A stretch of DNA of 64,000 nt from NCBI RefSeq assembly GCF_023078275.1, contig NC_062977.1:12855118-12919117 (forward strand). The letters run 5' to 3'. The notes beneath the pieces are model-generated. The model was not told the DNA's origin. It did no database searches and saw nothing but the letters and a program-made list of their open reading frames with translations. Both the position numbers and the translations under genes were made by a program. Shown here piece after piece: positions 46,481 to 57,965 of the stretch (positions are counted from its first letter, which is position 1; each line of letters starts with the position of its first letter). Source of the DNA: Leguminivora glycinivorella. Lineage: Eukaryota > Arthropoda > Insecta > Lepidoptera > Tortricidae.

Positions 46481-48615
46481 GCTGTTTATCACAATTTATT
46501 GGATAACGTAAACGCAGGTGAACCCGGGTTATTAATGTTAATGGAATTACGTCGTGCGGCAATTGAGTGCGGCAGAGAGCGGGCAGTTTTTGCCGCTCGC
46601 TGCATACAGATGCGGCAGCGGCAGCGGTGCGCCGTGCAGGCGACCCGGTTGACGACCCGCGCCGGCGGTTGACCTCTGCTGTGCCCTGCTAGCTTCGGTG
46701 CAACCACTTTTCTGCTACAACTTGCAATTTGTTACATTTTCTTGGCGGAATTTTCCAGGTTAAAACAATTGGCGAGATTAAAATTATTTATAGACGTTCA
46801 GTTTAATATTGATACCAATATTAAACGTAATGCCCCTATCGTTGACATCTAAAAGCCATTGAATTTTAAACTCTAAGCTTTACGGGATCCAAATTATTAT
46901 ACATAGTTTACAATAAAACGTGTATGCTATCAGTCAATTCTAAATACATAATAACACAATTATTTTTAGTTACTTATTTATACTTTATTGTCCATCAAAA
47001 ATAGAGTAAGTACAAATGGTGGACTTATGCTTATTCTGAGAAATTTCCACTTATCTACAAAAATATCTTTCTATTTGCTATTCCATTTGCTACAATGTGA
47101 TGGATTTGGAATGTATTATTTAAATGTGTAGGGCATTAAGAGCTAGAGTGGGTGTCGTAAGAGGTCAGGTTCAAGATGAGAATACCTAACAGACATTCAA
47201 ATAAAATGGTAAAGCTAAAATAAATACATATAAGACTTTTTATTTTATGTAATACCTACAGTAGCTAAACAAAAAAAAAACACATATTAAATTACTCTTG
47301 TTAGAGGGTTTCGATTCTTTCATACATTCTTTCGTACACGGTAATATTCTGTTCCATGAATATTAAACATAGCTTTATCAAAAGCCAAACCGAACATTTT
47401 TATAAAAAAAAACAAAAACGTAGGTAATTAGGTATTTATAAACAGAAAAGCCTATTATAACTCAGGAACGAGCGTTTTGCAAAAGTTTTCCAAAACTTCT
47501 GCCTGGAAACTGCGAGGCAGCATGATCTTAGGTACCTACAGTTTATGGGTATCGAAATCAGTGTCGATTGTGTTTCGTCCTTTTTACTCATAGGCGTAAT
47601 AGAGGATAGGATATCATTGAATAGTGGGTATAAGTGTAAATTGTGATACGGACGCTCGGGCGGGCGGGGCGTCGGCCGCGGCCAAGGCCCGCGCGGTCAG
47701 GGACGTTCTAACTAGCCGAGCTAACTTAGAAACTTGTATCCCATCGTGATGCTATACCATTTATTATATTGGATAAAGTTAATATGTTGGGAGATATTAT
47801 ATCAAGCTGGCAAGCGCTACAATGCTTAGTATTAAAGCTACGTACATAAACGTTATTAATGTTATAGCTTATCGTGGTGAAACAATTTACTAGGGGCAAG
47901 TTTGTAAAACAAACATTGTGCTTAGTTTTTATGTGATGATTTTGATAAATTGATGCTCCAAAGTTAATTAAGCTTATTATTTTCTAAATTACTGCTACCT
48001 TCTTCAGATATTTTATTACTCTGTAGAGTTATGTTCAAGTTATTGTAAAAGTCAATAAATTATTAATTTTTAAATATATTAATTAATTTTAGTTGATTAT
48101 ATATTATAGGGGATAATGAGTCGCTGTGACAAATAAGTAACATACACTACAACATAAATGTTGCGAGTAACTTAGATTAACGAATTTGGTAGTAACTAAG
48201 ATTCGCAGTAGCTCACCCTTTTTCCGATCAAAAGCCGTAATTTCAGAAAAAGAAATTGAATATACCCTAAAATTTCTGTTTTGGTCTATAATATTTCTGC
48301 AAAAAAAAATTATATGAATTTCCGTTCATTACCTGACATCTTGTACATGCATAATCCGCAAACTGGTTGAACGCTAATGTAATGACTTATTAATCCGTTA
48401 GGGCGTGCATGCCATAACCTGTCATTATACATTTGTGGTTAAACATGAGATTGGTAAGTCAGCATTAATAGTAGTAATCAGCAATGCCGACACGAAAATA
48501 TACCTACTGGCAGCCCTGAAAGAGTACTTACAAAATAAAGAACACGTTTCTACAGTTGGCGGTCAAAATATTGCATATAGTATAAAGACACACTTTCTAA
48601 TAACCATATTATTAT
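46481..48615. other. Intron tract with two GC-rich patches
   Basis: GC-rich islands at 46540-46690 and 47645-47705 stand out against AT-rich flanks. They contain no long open frame with motifs. They could be regulatory or old repeat sequence. Confidence 0.4.
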
Positions 48616-49649
48616 CAGAGATGTACAAAATGGTTTTAAAAAAGCATTTAAATACAAAATGCAAAATACTTTTCAGATTTACTATTTCAAATGCAAAATA
48701 CCAAATAGTTTTGAGTTTTGTATTTCAAATGCTAAATGCAAAATAGGTATTTTCAAAATACTTTTTGAAAATAAAATACCTTTTGACCAAATCTCAGATA
48801 TTTTTATTTATTTTCGGTATTAATAATCATGAGAAATAGAGTCACAATGCCGAACAAAAACGTCTAATAACATGGCACCTAATGAAAGTAATGAATGACA
48901 TTTTGGTCATATTTATCAGTAGGCAATCAATAAATTATGTTATGTTATTTTATTTATTAATAACATAACAGAATTTATTGATCGCCTACTATTTTTAGGT
49001 ATTATTATACCTATTATACCTACTCACTTAAATAATGTAAAAAAACTAGACTAACGAAAAGAGAGCCATAGCCATGGAGCCCCATTTTGTTGATTGTGCA
49101 TTGTGCATCTAGTTCTTATATTTCATACCTATATCACCTAAATGCTCTTTATTTATTTTCATTCTATAGCTTAGGATTTTTACAATAGGAATAATAACTC
49201 AACACTTAAAAGTAGGTAGGTAATTAAATCAAAATCAGTCATTAGCACTCAGCACCAGCAGTCCAGCAAACAATAAATCCGTTAAATCGTCGGCGTCAGT
49301 GGCGTCGCTTTCCATAGATAATATTCGTTTTCGTTTGACATTGACAGTGTCAAATTGACACTAGTCAGTCAGGCGCGCATGGCTAGCAGCATCGGTCAAA
49401 TTCGGCAATACAAGCGTCATTTGTTCACATTTTGTTTGACTGGTAATGTTGGCTAAACTTAATTTAATCATAAAGTATTTTGCATTTTGAAATGCATATT
49501 CAAAATGCAAAATACATCTCAAAAAGTATTTCAAATAAAATACAAAATGTTTTTTACTAAAAGGCATTTAAATGCAAAATACAAAATAGGTATTTTGCAT
49601 TTTGTATTTGCATTTTAAATAGAATTATTTCAAATAAATCGCATCTCTG
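48616..49649. mobile_element. hAT-type nonautonomous element, 1034 bp, perfect 8-bp duplication
   Basis: Ends CAGAGATG and CATCTCTG are flanked by ATTATTAT on both sides (48608-48615 and 49650-49657). CAG ends with 8-bp duplications are hAT hallmarks. Both subterminal regions are packed with words like CAAAATGCAAAATAC. The interior contains a palindrome at 48917-48989 and no transposase. Open frames there have no motifs. Confidence 0.85.
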
Positions 49650-49657
49650 ATTATTAT

Positions 49658-51439
49658 AAAAATAAATTACTTAGACACCATCGTTTTCATGTATAAATTT
49701 AATAGGAATATCCTAGTAAATCCAATTAAACAAATCGTTATACACCTAAACTACCTATTAAATGTATCCATCAGAGATTACCTAGAAATAATATTATAAC
49801 CTGCTCCACGCTGTGTGCAGTCTATTAAACACATCCTAAGTAATAAGCTGCATCATAAGTTTACAGTACATAATTAATGATTATAAATAAGTACAATGCA
49901 ACAATGTAGTAAGAAATGGAAAAAATCGAAGAGCACAAAATACGCCCTTTCAAAGTTCCCTCTGGGAATTCCTTTGGAATAATACCTTGTTGTTTACCGT
50001 GTTGGTGCACATGTAGGTAGTAATGAAGCCTGCTGAGTCAGGCGGATTGTTGGGCGAGTGTAATCACCGTAGTGCATGTAACTGTAGGTGTGGCACGCCT
50101 GTGCGGAAGCGATGCGTGGCCTCCTGTCTGGCCCCACACCCCGGCGCGCGGCGGCCACCCCGGCCAGACTGCACCCCCTGACTGCAATTCACTCTCACTA
50201 ACCCACTGCAGCACAGTCAATCATGCATAACCTAACCTATCTATCTAACCGGGGCCAGTTAAACGGAACGCTTCATCTAAAGCGGTTATCTGACTTTTTT
50301 GATCATGAAATGCTCTGTTAGAGTAAAAAAATGACATTTAAATATGCACCCATGCATTTAAAAAATCCAGATTACATCATATGCCAAATGATCATGTCTT
50401 GAAAAACAACTAACCTATTATATTATTGGTGTTATTATTTAATTATATAATATCTCTATTTTAAAGTTGAGAGGTTAAACATCTGATAAAAAATATGTAT
50501 AGACATATTTAAATTTTGATTCAGGAATATTGTAAGAGAATTCAAATTAATCTTTCTTTTAAAACGAAGGTAAACATTTATGTTGACATTAATTAACAAA
50601 GCCACTCCCCGCCTCGTTACATACGAGGACGTGCCTTCATAATGTAAAAAATAAATCTTAGTCCCTCGTGTCCTCTCCCTCATTGAGAGCTGGCTGCTGC
50701 ATACACCTTTCATAATTTTTCGTCTCCATTTCCACGGGTTTTTTGTTCGCTTGTCACACGACGCATCACTCAAAAACGTTGGCGCGTGTTCTTTTTATAA
50801 TGTCTGCAAGTCGGTGGTGAAAGCGCCAGGGTTGCGGGGCAGGGTGCGCGGGGGGCGCAACCCGAGGGGAAGTGCCCCCATGTCTAGACTGGGTCGGTAG
50901 TTTTCCGGGATTCAGCCGGCTTTGCCTGCAGTCTGCTCACCCACTCACTGCACTGTAGCTATACAATTATGTTTGTACATAGGTACATAAAATCGTCTGA
51001 GGGCCCTCGTCGCTTTTGAAGCAATTTTGTGTTACTTTTCTGTATGTAGCTATGCAAGTTTATAGCAACGGTGGCGGGCCGCAGCGTATGTCAGTAGGGA
51101 AACCATGGCACGATCAATAACTGAAATGCTACATTGAGACGAAGTAATTGGATAGACCGTCTGAACATGGCGCATATCAAAGCATAATATATAGATTGAG
51201 TAGGTTGACAGTAAAGTATAGGGTAGATTGTGGCGTAAAGCCGGGCCGGTGTTGACTGTATGAGAAATAAGTATGAGCTACCATGATTTCAGTGAACTAG
51301 GTTGGCTTACCAGTGCATTGAGGGTCCTCTTGTTTGCAGAGGTTTCCAGCTGATGACGCCCTGTTTGTTATTTTTTTCGAAAGTTTGCTATACACTTTTA
51401 CTGTAAATTTGTAATTTGTACAGAAAACAGATTTGACCT
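49658..51439. other. Intron tract with GC-rich patches
   Basis: GC-rich patches at 50085-50175 and 50815-50890. The minus-strand frame at 50456-50773 has no recognisable domain. No feature supported. Confidence 0.4.
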
Positions 51440-51562
51440 GCACGGGAAGCATGGTCGCGCGATAGACGATAAAATAGCAGGCCGTCCCTATCGCACTATT
51501 TGTAAGTGCGATAGGGACGGCCTGATATTTTATCGTCTATCGCGCGACCATGCTTCCCGTGC
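51440..51562. repeat. 123-bp hairpin, 57-bp arms, 9-bp loop
   Basis: The left arm (51440-51496, starting GCACGGGAAGCATGGTCGCG) and the right arm (51506-51562) pair at 56 of 57 positions. Transcription would give a long, nearly perfect dsRNA stem. That is longer and more perfect than a usual microRNA precursor, so a MITE or siRNA-type hairpin is more likely. Confidence 0.93.
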
Positions 51563-52578
51563 TGTTTCTTATTTTATCCATAGACATACATTTTTATTTT
51601 ACTTTTTGTGCCGACCAGTATCCGCACTATTTCAAATGAGTTGCATAGCCTTTTAAAGGTTGAATGTTGAAAAACGTCGAGATACATATACATACCTACA
51701 CATATAAAATTGGACAAATTTAAAATTTGTAGGTTTTCAGTATAGGCAAAGCACAATATAAATTTAATAACATTGTAACCTGATAATTATCGTTCCACCT
51801 GGAAAAGTTCTAGGGTAACAGGTCATAGGACACCATATGATAGTTTCCTGGGATTTAGTTCTAGGTGAAACCTAAACAATCGATTCATGCACGCAAAGGT
51901 ACCAGGAACAATGGACTGTTTCCTTCTAAGTAGCCTTTGTGATATTGAGCCTATGTAAAAGCTAGTATTAATAGGTAAGTATACAAAGCTGCCGTCTACA
52001 TTGAACAGTTTTATTTACTGTTCAAAGTTTACTGCAATTTTAAACCAGTTAAAAAACCGGTCAAGTGTAAGTTCGTTTTGCCGCCTCGGGTTTATCCAAA
52101 CTTTCAACTATCTCATGTAGCTAATGAATAAATATTGACCAGTCTTAAGTTTGTTTGTTTAATGCATTGTGGCATTAAGTATAAAATCCATTTGAACTCA
52201 TGTTCAGCTTCTGAATCTCCAATTGTTTCTAAGCTTATAATTTCTGCTTGTTAAAAATAATCTACAATAGGGCTTCATCATCAATGATGGTCTTAATCAT
52301 CTCCCTTGCATTATCCCGATTTAATGCAATGGTTCATGGGAGCCAGTGATCCGCTTGGCAACTAACCCCAAATATTGGTGTAGGCATTTAAGAACGCTTC
52401 CTCGCAAGACTTTCTAATCCAAAAGGTAATCTAGGCCTTATTGGGATTGATAGAGAAAAGCAACTAAAATAATCCATACTAATACTAATTTACTAATTAT
52501 TATTTTGAATATTACTTATATACATGGGAAAGTGTCTGTTTGTTTGTCCGTCCTTCACTTAATTAACGTGATTTTTTT
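51563..52578. other. Intron tract
   Basis: AT-rich. ATACTAATACTAATTTACTA near 52479 and CATGGGAAAGTGTCTGTTTG near 52524 may be remnants of the dispersed repeat at 27795-28060 in opposite orientation. Confidence 0.35.
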
Positions 52579-52785
52579 AACCCCCGACGCAAAAACGACG
52601 GGGTGTTATAAGTTTGACGTGTCTGTCTGCCTGTCTGTGGCGTCCTAGCTGCCGAAGGAATGAACCGATTTAGATTTAGTATTTTTTGTTTGAAAGCTGA
52701 ATTAGTCGGGAGTGTTCTTAGCCATGTTTCATGAAAATCGTTCCCCTATGTCGCGGTCGGGGGTTTTTCAAAATTTTAATTTTTA
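52579..52785 (+). mobile_element. AACCCCCGACGCAAAAACG repeat, copy 1
   Basis: Starts AACCCCCGACGCAAAAACGA, contains GTTTGACGTGTCTGTCTG, GAACCGATTTAGATTTAG, GTCGGGAGTGTTCTTAGCCA and TTTCATGAAAATCG, and ends TCGCGGTCGGGGGTTTTTC. The first and last ten bases (AACCCCCGAC) are inverted. Copies 2 and 3 are at 54949-55170 and 63309-63538. Confidence 0.8.
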
Positions 52786-52811
52786 AGTGGAGATAGTTGA
52801 ACTGATGGAGT

Positions 52812-53225
52812 ATGACCAGGGGCGGCTCACTCCGAGTTCGCGGCCTAATCATCACGGAACGCGTTCGCACTTTCTTTGTTACTTTACGTCGCGAGTTTTT
52901 TAAGGTTCATATGCGATGTACACGTGTGGAATGGCTAATAATGCATAGTCAAATAGACATCATGAATAAAATAGGACAATCTGACACGGAAAAGTTCAAT
53001 AAGGCTTGTGATGCTGAAGGCATAGGCAACCCTATCATCCGACGTTACGCACGTGCGGCTCGTTTCTTTGTTAGAATAGGCATTTAAAAAAGCGGCAGTA
53101 AACATCAAAGCAGTGGGCCTTCCTTGTACATATGGTATAGGCTACTTTTTGAATTGGGGATAAGTTTGTATAGAGCATTCCGCAATTTAGGAATTTAATA
53201 CGAGCGAAGCGACGGCTAGGCCACC
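52812..53225 (+). mobile_element. Unclassified repeat-like segment
   Basis: CAGGGGCGGCTCACTCCG at 52817 resembles a hAT-type end but no partner was found. A 91-codon open frame follows (52812-53087), and CGAGCGAAGCGACGGCTAGG near 53201 is the reversed signature of the TTTGCCCGCGG repeat family. This looks like two decayed fragments side by side. Confidence 0.3.
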
Positions 53226-53516
53226 TGTTTCTACGAAATAGAATACGTACATCATCTTTTGGAAATAATACCTTACTTAATCCTTGTTCACCTATACCAA
53301 CGAAAATGTAGTAATACAGGAACAGTAAAAGGGGAAGGGGGTTCCCGGAAGGAGATCGTCCTTCAACAAAATATTAAGTCGGAATCAGATCAAGGCTCTC
53401 TCAGCAAAGATTTCTCAGAAACCATTATATATGTCAGTATTGTTATTGAAGCGAAATTCGGGTTCAACTCTCAATACGATATCGGATATGTACTGAAGTG
53501 TCAAAAGTGTAGATAT

Positions 53517-53964
53517 TAGAGATGCACCGAATATTCGTTATCCGGCCTATCTGGCCCTTATTTTAATATTCGGCCGGATACCGGATAGTGACGTACTATC
53601 CGGCCGGATACCGGATGTGCTATTTTGATTGAATGATTTTGGGGTAAATAAATGTATAAAAACAGTTACGGTTGTAATACTTATAATCCTTTATTATTAA
53701 AAAAATTAATATTTAAACATACATTTTGCCTTGAACGAAATAATTATAATAAATAAAACTAGTTTTTTGCATTTAAAACGGACTCCGCGCGAAGTTCACT
53801 ACGCAACAAACCAAAACCTGCACGGCGCGCCCGCTCCCTGCTTAAATTGTAGGTGAAATTCTGCTGGCCGAACATTCGGTGGCCGAATACCGAACATTCG
53901 GCCGATAATTGGGCCAAATAGTCGGTATCCGGTATCCGGGCAAACAACTATTCGTGGCATCTCT
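53517..53964. mobile_element. hAT-type MITE with CCGAATATTCGG-like ends
   Basis: TAGAGATGCACCGAATATTC at the left and GTGGCATCTCT at the right are inverted. Repeated CCGGATACCGGATAGT and CCGAACATTCGGCC words lie inside both ends. GTAGATAT and CTAGATAT flank the element as a probable 8-bp duplication with one mismatch. Its ends resemble those of the larger element at 26196-30431. Confidence 0.75.
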
Positions 53965-53972
53965 CTAGATAT

Positions 53973-54419
53973 CATACTTCAAATTGAATACCTACAGCTG
54001 TAGGTTTTCGATTACTAGAAAACATAGTTAAAAACTGCCTTTACTCAAGAACATAGTTTTCTTTCGGTTAAAAGGTCAGACTGAAATGGCTTTTGTAAAA
54101 CATATGCCTATGGACATGATGAAAATATAAGGCTTCTGTTTTCTGCGCATTGTCTGAGGAGCTGTACTGTATCATTGATATAGGCATAGACTTATATTTT
54201 CATGCGCAAGTACCTTATGGAATAAAATTACACTTAACTATGAAGTCTATGAAACATCTTGCCATAAGTGCTTTTATGGGAGATTGCCAATCTGATTTGC
54301 ATTCAGATCGAGGAACGTATCTTACCTGTAGAATTTTTTTAAATATATATTCGTACAACTAAAACTTAATACTTTAATTAAAATATAATGGATACAATGC
54401 TCTTAAAAAAAACATGATG
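53973..54419. other. Intron tract
   Basis: No gene recognised; the 70-codon frame at 54150-54362 has no motif. Confidence 0.4.
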
Positions 54420-54429
54420 TTTATAAAAT

Positions 54430-54730
54430 ATAATAAGGAACACGGAGCTGCGCTCCAAAACAGGTATCGCAGATGTTGGTGTGAAGGCAGCCAAGCTCAA
54501 GTGGGATTGGGCGGGACACGTCGGATGCATCCGGAGAGATGGGCCAAGGTAGCGACCGATTGGGCGCCACAAATTACCAGAGGCCGAGGTAGACCAAAGA
54601 TGAGATGGCGGAAAGACCTGGACTCATTTTGTGGCGGCTGGCGAGAGCATGCACAGAGCCGTGACGAGTGTCGGAAAACAGGGGAGGCCTTTGCCCAGCA
54701 GTGGGACACATTATAGGCTATACAAAAAAA
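54430..54730 (+). pseudogene. RTE-like LINE, C-terminal reverse transcriptase fragment
   Basis: Translation gives the C-terminal tail of an RTE-type endonuclease/reverse transcriptase. One frame reads TGIADVGVKAAKLKWDWAGH (about 54456-54516). After a frame shift near 54520 another reads RMHPERWAKVATDW, then GRGRPKMRWRKDLDSF and GEAFAQQWDTL with a stop at 54714-54716. A short A-run (54724-54732) follows as tail. The N-terminal endonuclease and RT core are missing, so this is a 5'-truncated dead copy, the usual fate of LINE insertions. The family call is from the KLKWDWAGH and FAQQWD words. Confidence 0.85.
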
Positions 54731-54948
54731 AATGAATTAAAATTTTCATACAAGTTATGGACGTAATGGTTCAGGATTTTATTTCCTGTTAAATTTACTG
54801 ACACTTTCCTCAGTTATACGTTACTTAAATAAGGAGGTATTCTCAGTTCTGCATACCACTTCTATCTGTCATATTTAATTTATATTGGGTTGTCTTACAA
54901 GATAAATACTAGAAATTTGATATTGATAAAGTTCGATTTCCCATTTCT

Positions 54949-54987
54949 AACCCCCGACGCAAAAACGACGGTATTGTAAGTTTGACG

Positions 54988-55018
<31 letters not shown>

Positions 55019-55170
55019 GTGTGTGTGTGTGTGTCAGTCTGTGGCATTGTAGCTCCCAAACGGATGAACCGATTTAGATTTATTTATTTTTTGTCTGAAA
55101 GCTGAGTTAGTCGGGAGTGTTCTTAGCCATGTTTCATGAAAATCGGTCTACTATGTCGCGGTCGGGGGTT
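54949..55170 (+). mobile_element. AACCCCCGACGCAAAAACG repeat, copy 2
   Basis: Same block order as copy 1 at 52579, with an expanded GTCT/GT microsatellite at 54988-55034. Confidence 0.8.
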
Positions 55171-55494
55171 TTTCAGAATTTTAATTTTGTGGTTATTACA
55201 TACTTACATGTGTGATATACGGGATATACCTATGTATAATGGTTATTTATATGACAGAGCAAGTTGAATAATATAATTTTTTCCATCTCGGTTATATTAT
55301 TACAATCCAAAAATAATACTGTTAAGATAGGTATTTAAAGTAGGCCATGAACTCTTGCGTGTCGATAAAAAAACCATTACAAATATAGATTCAAAGCGTG
55401 CTCCCCTAAACCTGCCTTAAGCACAGACAGAACAGAATACTTATCTTAAAATAGTGCGGCTAATTGTGTTTCATAACAGAGTCTCTAGCCAAAC
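55171..55494. other. Intron tract
   Basis: Nothing recognised. Confidence 0.4.
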
Positions 55495-55612
55495 ATATAA
55501 TCGTTGACTCTCCGTGGCGAACGATACGCAATTGGCTCTGTCGCGCCAATACGGAAGAGCAATAGAGAGAGGATGCTACGGAACGTTACAGAGCATCAAC
55601 GTTTAATCGCTT
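55495..55612 (+). mobile_element. Partial copy of the CGCCGATCGAAACG MITE family
   Basis: GGCTCTGTCGCGCCAATACG and GAAGAGCAATAGAGAGAG match the core of the copies at 11125 and 32433. Confidence 0.5.
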
Positions 55613-57078
55613 GGCTAGAGGGTCGGCTCGCTGAAGGGATGCCAGGGTATATTTAGTAGCACGTGTGCGGGGTGAGGGGGGTCCGGTGACGCGGAAGCGT
55701 AGGGCGGGCGGAGGGCGTTGACCGTGAACGTGGGGCGGCATCGATCGCGCAGCCATACCCTCGCGCAACGGGAAAGTGTATGCCATCGCTAGCGCGGCGC
55801 CGGCCGCCGCTCGCCGCGTGCTAACTCACGGCATGCTGGGGTGACTTACTATTAGTCTTACTACTAGCGAGTCGAAGGCTCAGGGAAACTAGTGTAATAG
55901 GTCGGTATTTCTTATGGGAAATTCGGTCAAGTTACACTGGTGACAACGAGTTTCCAAGGGGCATATATCTAGTAAGTAGTGCAAGCATGTCCAGTGTCCA
56001 CGTAACATGTAATATTTAAAAAAATTAGTTTAAGTGAATAGGTTAAGAGTTTTATCATATTAGTAGTATTTGAGTTTTACGTAAGAATATATACAACTAA
56101 GTACTTACAGTTGCTGTCACTAGTAAAAAGCGATGAAAATAGCGCAGAGTTTACGTGCAACTTATGTACTGTTAGCTGCAAAAGTGCATGGCGAATTTAT
56201 CTATGAATTCATTCATAATTTCTCCATGCAATTTTGCAGCTCACTGTACCTATACATGCGTGTAGACCATATAAAATTTAATGTCTTACGATGACAACTT
56301 CCTGCTTATCTTACAAATTTTAGTCACACGTCACCGGTAAGTAATATTAAAAAAACCCACTAGGTGGCGTTGCCACGCGGTGAAAAGCGCGCAATGTACA
56401 GCGCTCCGGAAAACATCCCGACTCTTACGGCCGCTCTGGTAGGCTTACTAAGCAATTCATAAAGCTAGCCACTACTTATCGTCAGTATTACTTGACACCC
56501 CGGTTTGTAGCAGCTATGTGTCATCACAGGCCAGACTTATACCGGTCACGTGACGAACTAGTAAGAAACCGTTGCCAATAATAAGCTTACTCTGTGCAGT
56601 TGACTTACGCCACCTCCCCGAGAGCGTGAGCTGTGATCTGTGATGATATTACTAATTAACACAATTACGAGAACTGCTGTAACTCGTTAGCTCTTTACCT
56701 TGTGTATATAGGCTAAAGCGTGTACTTGGTGTAAAAGGGACTAAGGAGAGCTTTCAAGTACCTACTCGTATCGTGGGGAATACTATAGAGACACTACCAA
56801 AATAAAATGGTTGGTCTAGATTAATATTGCATGTAGGTATGGTAAAATATAGTAAGTACATAGTTGCTTTACTGCCACAACTAAAAAATGTTTGAAAAGT
56901 ACTTAGGTCCAATTTTAACTTTTTTTTATTTCATATGGTTTTGATTTCATTAGTATAACATCTTAAACCAATGTCGGTATTAGGTACTTGAACCATCAAC
57001 CACTTTTAAAGATGGATGTCCAGTATACAAACTAAATACGATCAATATTCCGAATCGATTTGATAGGAATTCCTCAAC
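55613..57078. other. Intron tract with GC-rich patch
   Basis: GC-rich patch at 55630-55830 without convincing coding content. The rest is AT-rich. No gene recognised. Confidence 0.4.
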
Positions 57079-57222
57079 ATGGACAAGGATGACGTAATCC
57101 CTTGGGGCAGGCCCGTGCCCTTGCGGAGGGTCCCGACTCTCGACTCCGTGCATCTCGGGCCCGTTTTATTCGACAGAGAAAAATTGGATCAATTCTTGAA
57201 CAAGGTTATACGCGGTCTTTGA
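57079..57222 (+). CDS. Small ORF, 47 codons, unknown function
   Basis: A complete frame starts at ATG in a good insect start context (CAACATGG) and ends in TGA. The peptide begins MDKDDVIPWGRPVPLRRVPT and ends DQFLNKVIRGL. It is charged, has no signal peptide or membrane segment, and its C-terminal third could form an amphipathic helix. The DNA is clearly GC-richer than its flanks, with G/C at most third positions in the first half, as expected of coding sequence. No flanking splice sites stood out. It could be a small gene, a retroposed fragment or a remnant exon. I do not recognise a family. Confidence 0.3.
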   Translation: MDKDDVIPWGRPVPLRRVPTLDSVHLGPVLFDREKLDQFLNKVIRGL

Positions 57223-57384
57223 TCACTGTTAAATAATTCTTGAGTTAATTATATTATGTTGATGGAAGAACGGAATGTAAATGGTTTATTTCGTGTAAAT
57301 GGTAAATCAAGATGTAGCAGTAGCAGATATTAAGAGTTTCTTAATAAATAATTATTTTAGTATAATTTCTTAATTATTTATTTT
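57223..57384. other. Intron tract
   Basis: AT-rich, nothing recognised. Confidence 0.4.
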
Positions 57385-57500
57385 ACACTCCAATCCTGGG
57401 CTGGCCAGAAGTAGCACTAGACAGAGAAGATTGGAAAAAGAGGGGGAAGCCCAGCAGTGGGACACAGTAGGCTCTGAATAATAATAATAATTATTATATT
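57385..57500 (+). mobile_element. RTE-like LINE 3' end
   Basis: GACAGAGAAGATTGGAAAAA and GGAAGCCCAGCAGTGGGACA, then a stop and an AATAATAATAATTATTAT tail. GACAGAGAAGATTGG reads DREDW and GCCCAGCAGTGGGACA reads AQQWD, matching the C-terminal end of the copy at 54430-54730. Confidence 0.65.
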
Positions 57501-57744
57501 ACAACAAAAATAAAGGCGGTTTTAGTATAATGATTAAACGATATGCCTTGATACATTTCGTTGCTACAATGGAAAAAGCAGTTAATTTGAAGGACAAGGA
57601 TTTTCCAAGTACAGTTTTTAGCGATTTTCTTAATAATACAAATAAATACATACATATATGCATACAAACATGTTATTCTGGATGCAGCAATATTGTTAGA
57701 ATAAGGAATGAGGATGGAAACAATTTTCCCGTCACATAAGATAA

Positions 57745-57965
57745 AATATATGTTTATAAGATGTATAAAAACATCCCCTGACTAGATCAATAGTTGCACG
57801 TCCCTCGTGCCTTCTCCTTACTTTACTTTCCTTCGAATCTTTACCTGTTAGCAACCCTCTCCGATTCTCGTCATCGAATGAGGGTATAAAAGTTAGTAGG
57901 GTGTGTTGGTCACGGGGGTAGAGTATTGTCGGGGTAGATATAGAGCAATATATATGTATACCTGT
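57745..57965 (+). promoter_or_regulatory. Possible promoter or LTR fragment with TATA box
   Basis: GAGGGTATAAAAGTTAG at about 57881-57897 is a good TATA context, preceded by pyrimidine-rich sequence and followed by GGTCACGGGGGTAGAGTATTG. No gene follows downstream. It could be a solo LTR or a chance match. Confidence 0.25.

Noticed and set aside
51440..51562. Canonical microRNA precursor
   Set aside because: The 57-bp stem with one mismatch is longer and more perfect than typical insect pre-miRNA hairpins, so it is listed as a repeat instead.
52812..53087. 91-codon open frame as a gene
   Set aside because: Begins at a hAT-tip-like CAGGGGCGGCTC and sits among repeat fragments; no domain seen.
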